From the NCBI GenBank assembly GCA_024642765.1, contig JAHEAM010000101.1:1-10248 (forward strand): DNA of 10,248 bases. Reading direction: 5' to 3'. The position numbers were made by a program, and so were the translations under genes. Positions 7,065-10,248 of the stretch are shown piece after piece. The stretch comes from Planctomycetaceae bacterium (lineage in GTDB: Bacteria > Planctomycetota > Planctomycetia > Pirellulales > Pirellulaceae). The notes beneath the pieces are model-generated. The model did no database searches and had not been told where the DNA came from. It worked only from the letters and a program-made list of their open reading frames with translations. Within the stretch, counting starts at the first letter, position 1; each line of letters opens with the position of its first letter.

Positions 7065-8455
7065 GCGGCGCGTCGCGATTGTTGGGCAATCTTAAGTTGA
7101 AATTGAGCGGACTCTTTTAGGGTCGTTTCCCGAATCGACAAGATTTCTTCTTTTAGCAAACGAACGGCAGAAACGATCTCGGCCAACCCTTCGTCTAGCG
7201 GCAATGCAGATTGTTTCTCTGCCATTTTTGTGAGCTGCTCGATTGCGTCAGCCAACATTTTGACTTGAGTTTGATTATGTTCCTGAAGCTTGTCCAGACT
7301 GCGACTGTTTTCGCTGAGCATCGTTTGCCATTGGCCCCAGCGAGTAGACATGCTTTCGTCAGCGTTGCGAATTGACTGATCGAGACCTTGGCTCAAATCC
7401 GACAACGCCGCCTTTAAGGCCGAGGTAATTTCAACTTGACTGCGCTCCGCTACGTCTCGGTTGGCCGTCACCCAAGCGTGTTCTGCAGATTCAATTGTTT
7501 TGCGCCAAATTCGTGTGTGTTCCCCAACAGCAGCCCGCGTTGCAGCCAACATTTTCCTGCCCACATGATTTACCGCCTTAGTCGCAGTCAGATTTTCAAC
7601 ATTGGACTCTTCTTTGGAAAATTCGAAAATGCTTTCGATCTGTTCCATGGCCTCCGCATCGACTGTTTGCAGAAGCTGTTTTTGTTCGCGTTCCAGGAAA
7701 AACATTCCAAACATCATAACGATTGAAAGGACGAGAGCCTGCGCCGTTGTATCAAACGCGACATACAAATTGCTCTGCAACCCAGCCATCATGCCCTGAA
7801 GATCATTGTCGGGGCCGACGTTCAATTGTCCAAGGGCTTGCGAAATACCTATGACAGTTCCTAAGAAACCCAACATTGGTGTGGCCCAAATCAGAATTCG
7901 AACGAAAGCGTTCGATTGATACTGCTCATCAGCGTCAACCTCAGATTGATACTTGAGTTCTGCCTCAACTGCTGATGTCGCTTGATTGCGGCGAATAAAA
8001 TTTAATATCGAAACCAAACGCCGAAATAGTAAATGCCCGTGAGTTGCATTCGGTGTCGCCGAAAGGCCTTGCAAATATTTTTTTGCCAGCGTCACGTCGT
8101 CATGTTCGTGTACATCGTCTAAGTCTAGGACCGGTTGGTTCGTTTTCGCATTCTGGATGCGTAAATGATTAAGTTGGATTGCATCAACCCCTCGACTTTG
8201 TTTTCTTTGACTTCGCCAATTGGCAAAAAGATGCACCATACCAATACAAAACAAGCAAGTCGTGATGCGGGCGATGGGATGCCCCACCAAATAACGGTCA
8301 CACAATGTTGACTCAATCACGCGGCTATCAATCAACGCAATGAGCAAAAGGAAAACGGCTCCCCCCAATGCTGTCGGAACGATGATAGCATTCGACAATA
8401 TTGGGAGACGATGCAATCGACGCGTGTCATTTGCTTGCAAGGCCATAAATTTCAC
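7061..8455 (-). CDS. MotA/TolQ/ExbB-type proton-channel subunit with long cytoplasmic tail
   Basis: This 464-residue inner-membrane protein has four likely transmembrane helices (about 22-42, 62-80, 185-208, 230-253). The last two form the MotA_ExbB domain: ATPMLGFLGTVIGISQALG (191-209) holds the family's GxLGTVxG motif. AFDTTAQALVLSIVM (233-247) matches the second channel helix, with T200 and T237 at the positions of the conserved channel threonines of ExbB (T148, T181). The cytoplasmic loop between helices 2 and 3 is about 100 residues. A tail of about 210 residues (255-464), probably helical, extends beyond the membrane, longer than in ExbB or TolQ and recalling ZorA. GTG 8455 is directly preceded by an in-frame TGA, and it overlaps the stop of a 15-codon ORF as GTGA. 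ATG 8446 is the alternative start. As first gene of the operon it should provide the pentameric ion channel around the two downstream subunits. Confidence 0.85.
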   Translation of the reverse strand: MKFMALQANDTRRLHRLPILSNAIIVPTALGGAVFLLLIALIDSRVIESTLCDRYLVGHPIARITTCLFCIGMVHLFANWRSQRKQSRGVDAIQLNHLRIQNAKTNQPVLDLDDVHEHDDVTLAKKYLQGLSATPNATHGHLLFRRLVSILNFIRRNQATSAVEAELKYQSEVDADEQYQSNAFVRILIWATPMLGFLGTVIGISQALGQLNVGPDNDLQGMMAGLQSNLYVAFDTTAQALVLSIVMMFGMFFLEREQKQLLQTVDAEAMEQIESIFEFSKEESNVENLTATKAVNHVGRKMLAATRAAVGEHTRIWRKTIESAEHAWVTANRDVAERSQVEITSALKAALSDLSQGLDQSIRNADESMSTRWGQWQTMLSENSRSLDKLQEHNQTQVKMLADAIEQLTKMAEKQSALPLDEGLAEIVSAVRLLKEEILSIRETTLKESAQFQLKIAQQSRRAA

Positions 8456-8499
8456 TCAACAGAATTCAAAACAAAGGCGACTTGAGCCAAGATAAACAT
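8452..8499 (-). CDS. candidate 15-residue leader peptide of the membrane operon
   Basis: ATG 8499 starts a 15-codon frame (MFILAQVAFVLNSVE) ending in TGA at 8452. It follows AAGGAG (8506-8511) with six bases between, the best Shine-Dalgarno sequence in the window. Its stop overlaps the GTG of the channel-subunit gene as GTGA, the same four-base coupling geometry as the two ATGA junctions further on. The frame stays open upstream to 8589 but has no ATG, GTG or TTG before 8505. It could be a leader peptide that sets translation of the operon, or the arrangement could be chance. Confidence 0.4.
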   Translation of the reverse strand: MFILAQVAFVLNSVE

Positions 8500-8505
8500 G
8501 GTCAT

Positions 8506-8511
8506 CTCCTT
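8506..8511 (-). promoter_or_regulatory. strong ribosome binding site upstream of operon
   Basis: AAGGAG on the minus strand sits six bases before ATG 8499 and about 50 bases before the channel-subunit start at 8455. It is too far from the latter to serve it directly, so ribosomes loaded here would reach it through the 15-codon leader frame. Confidence 0.5.
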
Positions 8512-8550
8512 GTTTCGGCGGTCGGAGGGAGCGATATTAACTTTGTAATC

Positions 8551-8590
8551 GGCAAAATGCGATTTAAAGGAATAAATGAACCATTTTGCC
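8551..8590. repeat. 9-bp inverted repeat with 22-bp spacer
   Basis: GGCAAAATG (8551-8559) and CATTTTGCC (8582-8590) are exact reverse complements separated by 22 bases. They lie about 95-135 bases upstream of the channel-subunit start and would fit an operator for a dimeric or tetrameric regulator binding the divergent control region. No function is shown by the sequence alone. Confidence 0.5.
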
Positions 8591-8762
8591 TATTCAATGC
8601 TTGCGGGCATTTTTTGACCAATGGTTTCGGATGACGCTGCCGATAAGCATTGCATTCGAATTGTCTGTTTGCCAAAACGAAAACCAAGATCAATCGTCAA
8701 CGATTTTGCTTGAGCCGAAAAAAATTGGCATGCAAGCTCATGAATAAACCCGGGGGGGTAAG

Positions 8763-8799
8763 AACCCGCATTGGATCCGATCCAACTGCGGGTTTTTTT
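8763..8799 (+). terminator. strong intrinsic terminator without an upstream gene on its strand
   Basis: AACCCGCA (8763-8770) pairs with TGCGGGTT (8787-8794). An inner TTGGAT (8771-8776) pairs with ATCCAA (8780-8785) around a three-base loop, with one bulged C at 8786. Seven T follow (8793-8799). The T-run is only on the plus strand. No plus-strand gene ends before it inside the window, so it must end a small RNA or act within the leader of the downstream prenyltransferase transcript. Confidence 0.8.
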
Positions 8800-8990
8800 A
8801 TTACAACTTCCCCAGGTTTGCCGAAGGAAAAATTCAAGCCACGCTCGAGATTCGGACACTAAACTTTCTTGTCTTACGATGTACAGCAATAGGAAGGACG
8901 CTTGGCAGCCTAGCGCTTGCAGATTTCAATTGCGCCAGAGACAATTGGTCGACGAATCAAATCCGCAACAGCCTTCGAAAATCAAAATCC

Positions 8991-9977
8991 ATGCAAAAAT
9001 CCGCAATTGACCGTCATCCTGAACCTTCGATGTTGGCTTGGTTGCGACTCGTCCGAATTGCAAATTGGCCATCGGCCATCAGCAATATTTTAGCCGCCGC
9101 GCTCGTCGCCAATGGGACGTGGACACCAATATCTCAACTCATCACATTGCTCGCGATTTCGTTGTGCCTGTTTTCGGCCGGCATGGTCTTGAACGACTGG
9201 TACGACTACAAGCTCGACGAAGTCGAACGACCCCATCGCCCAATCCCAAGCGGAAGTATTAGCAGAAATCAAGCCGTTTTCTTGGCGATCACTTTGATTG
9301 TGTCAGCTCTGCTATTAAGCCTGTGGTTGGACTGGCGACTTGCCTCTGAGCAGCGTTCGTCGATGCTGACGACGTGTATAGCGGCGACAACAGCAGCGTT
9401 GATTGTCGGATACGACGTCTTGTGGAAACGCACGGTCATCGCACCCATATTGATGGGACTGTGTCGCGCCGGGAACTTTTGTTTGGGCGCGTCGGCAATC
9501 GAAAACAAGTTTCCGACAGCGGCAGGTCTGCCGTGGCCAGTATTGATATTGGCAGCCACGCTCGCAGTTTACGTAACGGGAATCACACTGATCGCGAAAC
9601 GCGAATCGTCTGAACGACTCACTGGTTCTATTGTTGTGGGCCAACTCTTAGCAATGGTCGCATTTGTTTCATATTTCTTGCTGCCAACTTGGCAAAAAAT
9701 TGTTGACGTGGCATTTGGATTAAAAAATCAAGTTGCGTTTCAATACCTGATTGTTTGGACAGCAGTAGTTTTCACATATCACGCGCTGAAAATGTTTACT
9801 GCGAAAGGCGCCAATAAATCGATTCAAAAACTAGTCGTGACGGGACTCAAGGGTATCATCGTCCTCGATACGGCACTCGCATTGGGTTTTGGCAACGGTT
9901 CAATTCAGTTCGCCTGCCTAGTAATCGCGTTATACCCCATTTCGGTGTTGCTCTCGAGACTTCGACCACTGACTTGA
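8991..9977 (+). CDS. eboC: UbiA-family prenyltransferase, EboC-like
   Basis: This 328-residue polytopic membrane protein has about eight to nine hydrophobic segments. It carries the first aspartate motif of UbiA enzymes, N68-D-W-Y-D72-Y-K-L-D76, followed by RPHRPIPSG (80-88), which binds the magnesium-diphosphate of an isoprenoid donor. The second motif region is GYDVLWKR (140-147) with RAGNFCLGA (159-167) after it. It has D142 but not a clean DxxxD, as in the EboC and geranylgeranylglyceryl-phosphate branches rather than classical UbiA. The next gene opens like a sugar-phosphate isomerase, as found beside EboC in ebo clusters, which in cyanobacteria help move scytonemin precursor to the periplasm. 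The substrate here is unknown. ATG 8991 gives an N-terminus about 13 residues longer than the alternative ATG 9030, where the hydrophobic core begins; neither has a Shine-Dalgarno sequence. Confidence 0.83.
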   Translation: MQKSAIDRHPEPSMLAWLRLVRIANWPSAISNILAAALVANGTWTPISQLITLLAISLCLFSAGMVLNDWYDYKLDEVERPHRPIPSGSISRNQAVFLAITLIVSALLLSLWLDWRLASEQRSSMLTTCIAATTAALIVGYDVLWKRTVIAPILMGLCRAGNFCLGASAIENKFPTAAGLPWPVLILAATLAVYVTGITLIAKRESSERLTGSIVVGQLLAMVAFVSYFLLPTWQKIVDVAFGLKNQVAFQYLIVWTAVVFTYHALKMFTAKGANKSIQKLVVTGLKGIIVLDTALALGFGNGSIQFACLVIALYPISVLLSRLRPLT

Positions 9978-10071
9978 AACCGCCACCAAGCCGGGCCTGT
10001 TGGATGGCTGCTCGCAATTCGGTACGATGGTGCAGGCTATTTCATGACTCAATTTTTCAGATGCGTTTCAT

Positions 10072-10248
10072 ATGCTACTTGGCTACAACTCCAATGGACT
10101 GGCGCATCATGATCCACTCACAGCCATTGAGGTGCTTGCGGAGATTGGCTATGCGTGCGTTGCTGTTACCCTAGACCATCATTGGCTCAATCCATATTCT
10201 AAGGATCTTTCACAACAGGTCACGGCTTTTGCCAAGGCCCTCGAGCGT
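10072..10248 (+). CDS. sugar-phosphate isomerase/epimerase-like protein (EboE-like), 3'-truncated by window
   Basis: ATG 10072 opens a frame that runs to the window end (59 codons). It starts MLLGYNSNGLAHHDPLTAIE and continues with LAEIGYACVAVTLDHHWLNPY. This is the beginning of a xylose-isomerase-like TIM barrel (AP endonuclease 2 superfamily): a first strand, an alpha helix that scans DPLTAIEVLAEIGY, and a second strand ending in a histidine pair (H36, H37) that may help bind metal. Upstream in the same frame there is a TGA at 10045 and no other start codon. It lies 94 bases after the prenyltransferase stop on the same strand, and this pairing is typical of ebo clusters. The identity as the ebo TIM-barrel protein is inferred from context and the short N-terminus, since most of the protein is missing. 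Confidence 0.7.
   Translation, partial: MLLGYNSNGLAHHDPLTAIEVLAEIGYACVAVTLDHHWLNPYSKDLSQQVTAFAKALER

Larger units (their letters stand above)
8500..8990. other. divergent intergenic region between membrane operon and ebo-like genes
   Basis: The region between the two divergent operons holds a Shine-Dalgarno sequence for the leftward operon, a 9-bp inverted repeat (8551-8590) and a plus-strand terminator hairpin (8763-8799), all listed separately. A run of seven G (8752-8758) lies just before the hairpin. I found no convincing protein of 60 or more residues and no tRNA. A 43-codon plus-strand frame (8879-9010) overlaps the start of the prenyltransferase gene but looks like chance. No clear -35/-10 pair could be chosen for either operon. 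Confidence 0.55.

Noticed and set aside
4339..8455. Zorya anti-phage system (ZorAB-like channel with long tail)
   Set aside because: The single-helix subunits lack the OmpA-like peptidoglycan-binding domain of ZorB, and no ZorC, ZorD or ZorE effector gene is adjacent. Neighbours are ordinary chromosomal genes.
4339..8455. Flagellar stator MotAB
   Set aside because: No peptidoglycan-binding motif and two different B-type subunits with ExbD-like modules; no flagellar genes nearby.
8741..8862. Plus-strand frame starting MNKPGGVRTRIG
   Set aside because: It is encoded largely by the G-run and the terminator hairpin with its T-run, so coding is unlikely.
8502..8889. Minus-strand frames of 63 and 99 codons in the divergent intergenic region
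   Set aside because: They run through the terminator hairpin and the inverted repeat and show no family features.
9974..10174. 66-codon plus-strand frame after eboC
   Set aside because: It overlaps the start of the isomerase-like gene in another frame, starts with TTG inside the eboC end and resembles no protein family.

Overview
The window looks like chromosomal DNA of a Planctomycetota bacterium, probably of the Pirellulaceae type. This is inferred from four things: a zinc-type L28, a small double AP2-domain protein, an ExbB/ExbD-like operon of unusual form, and an EboC-type prenyltransferase followed by a TIM-barrel isomerase-like gene. Most genes also lack a clear Shine-Dalgarno sequence. 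No rRNA, tRNA, insertion sequence, CRISPR array or phage gene was seen.

Layout from left to right. (1) 2-997 (+) is the 3' part of a UvrC-like GIY-YIG nuclease gene whose start lies outside the window. (2) 998-1571 is mostly non-coding, with a possible 56-residue minus-strand ORF. (3) 1572-2819 (-) encodes an RlmI-type rRNA cytosine methyltransferase. (4) 3163-3429 (+) is rpmB, with a recognisable promoter and a terminator. (5) The terminator at 3465-3498 reads in both directions and also serves the convergent AP2-domain gene at 3529-3987 (-). (6) 4339-8455 (-) is a tightly packed three-gene membrane operon. A MotA/TolQ/ExbB-type channel subunit with a long cytoplasmic tail comes first, followed by two different ExbD/TolR-like subunits. 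Both internal junctions are ATGA overlaps, and a 15-codon ORF with a good Shine-Dalgarno sequence overlaps the front of the first gene as GTGA. (7) 8500-8990 is a divergent intergenic region with a 9-bp inverted repeat and a strong plus-strand terminator that has no gene in front of it. (8) 8991-9977 (+) encodes an EboC-like UbiA-family prenyltransferase. (9) 10072-10248 (+) is the start of a sugar-phosphate isomerase-like gene cut by the window end. Together, (8) and (9) look like the front of an ebo cluster.

The most interesting object is the 4339-8455 operon. Known ion-driven motors of this family (ExbBD, TolQR, MotAB, GldLM) use five channel subunits around a dimer of identical single-helix subunits, each with an essential membrane aspartate. 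Here two different single-helix proteins are made by coupled translation. Only the second has an aspartate at the expected place (D20); the first has threonine (T19). Both carry ExbD-like periplasmic modules, two in the first and one in the second, that share a 14-residue motif. This suggests a motor with a built-in heterodimeric, asymmetric rotor. That reading is inference from sequence and no function is known. Its neighbours do not indicate a defence role, and no Zorya effector or peptidoglycan-binding OmpA domain is present.
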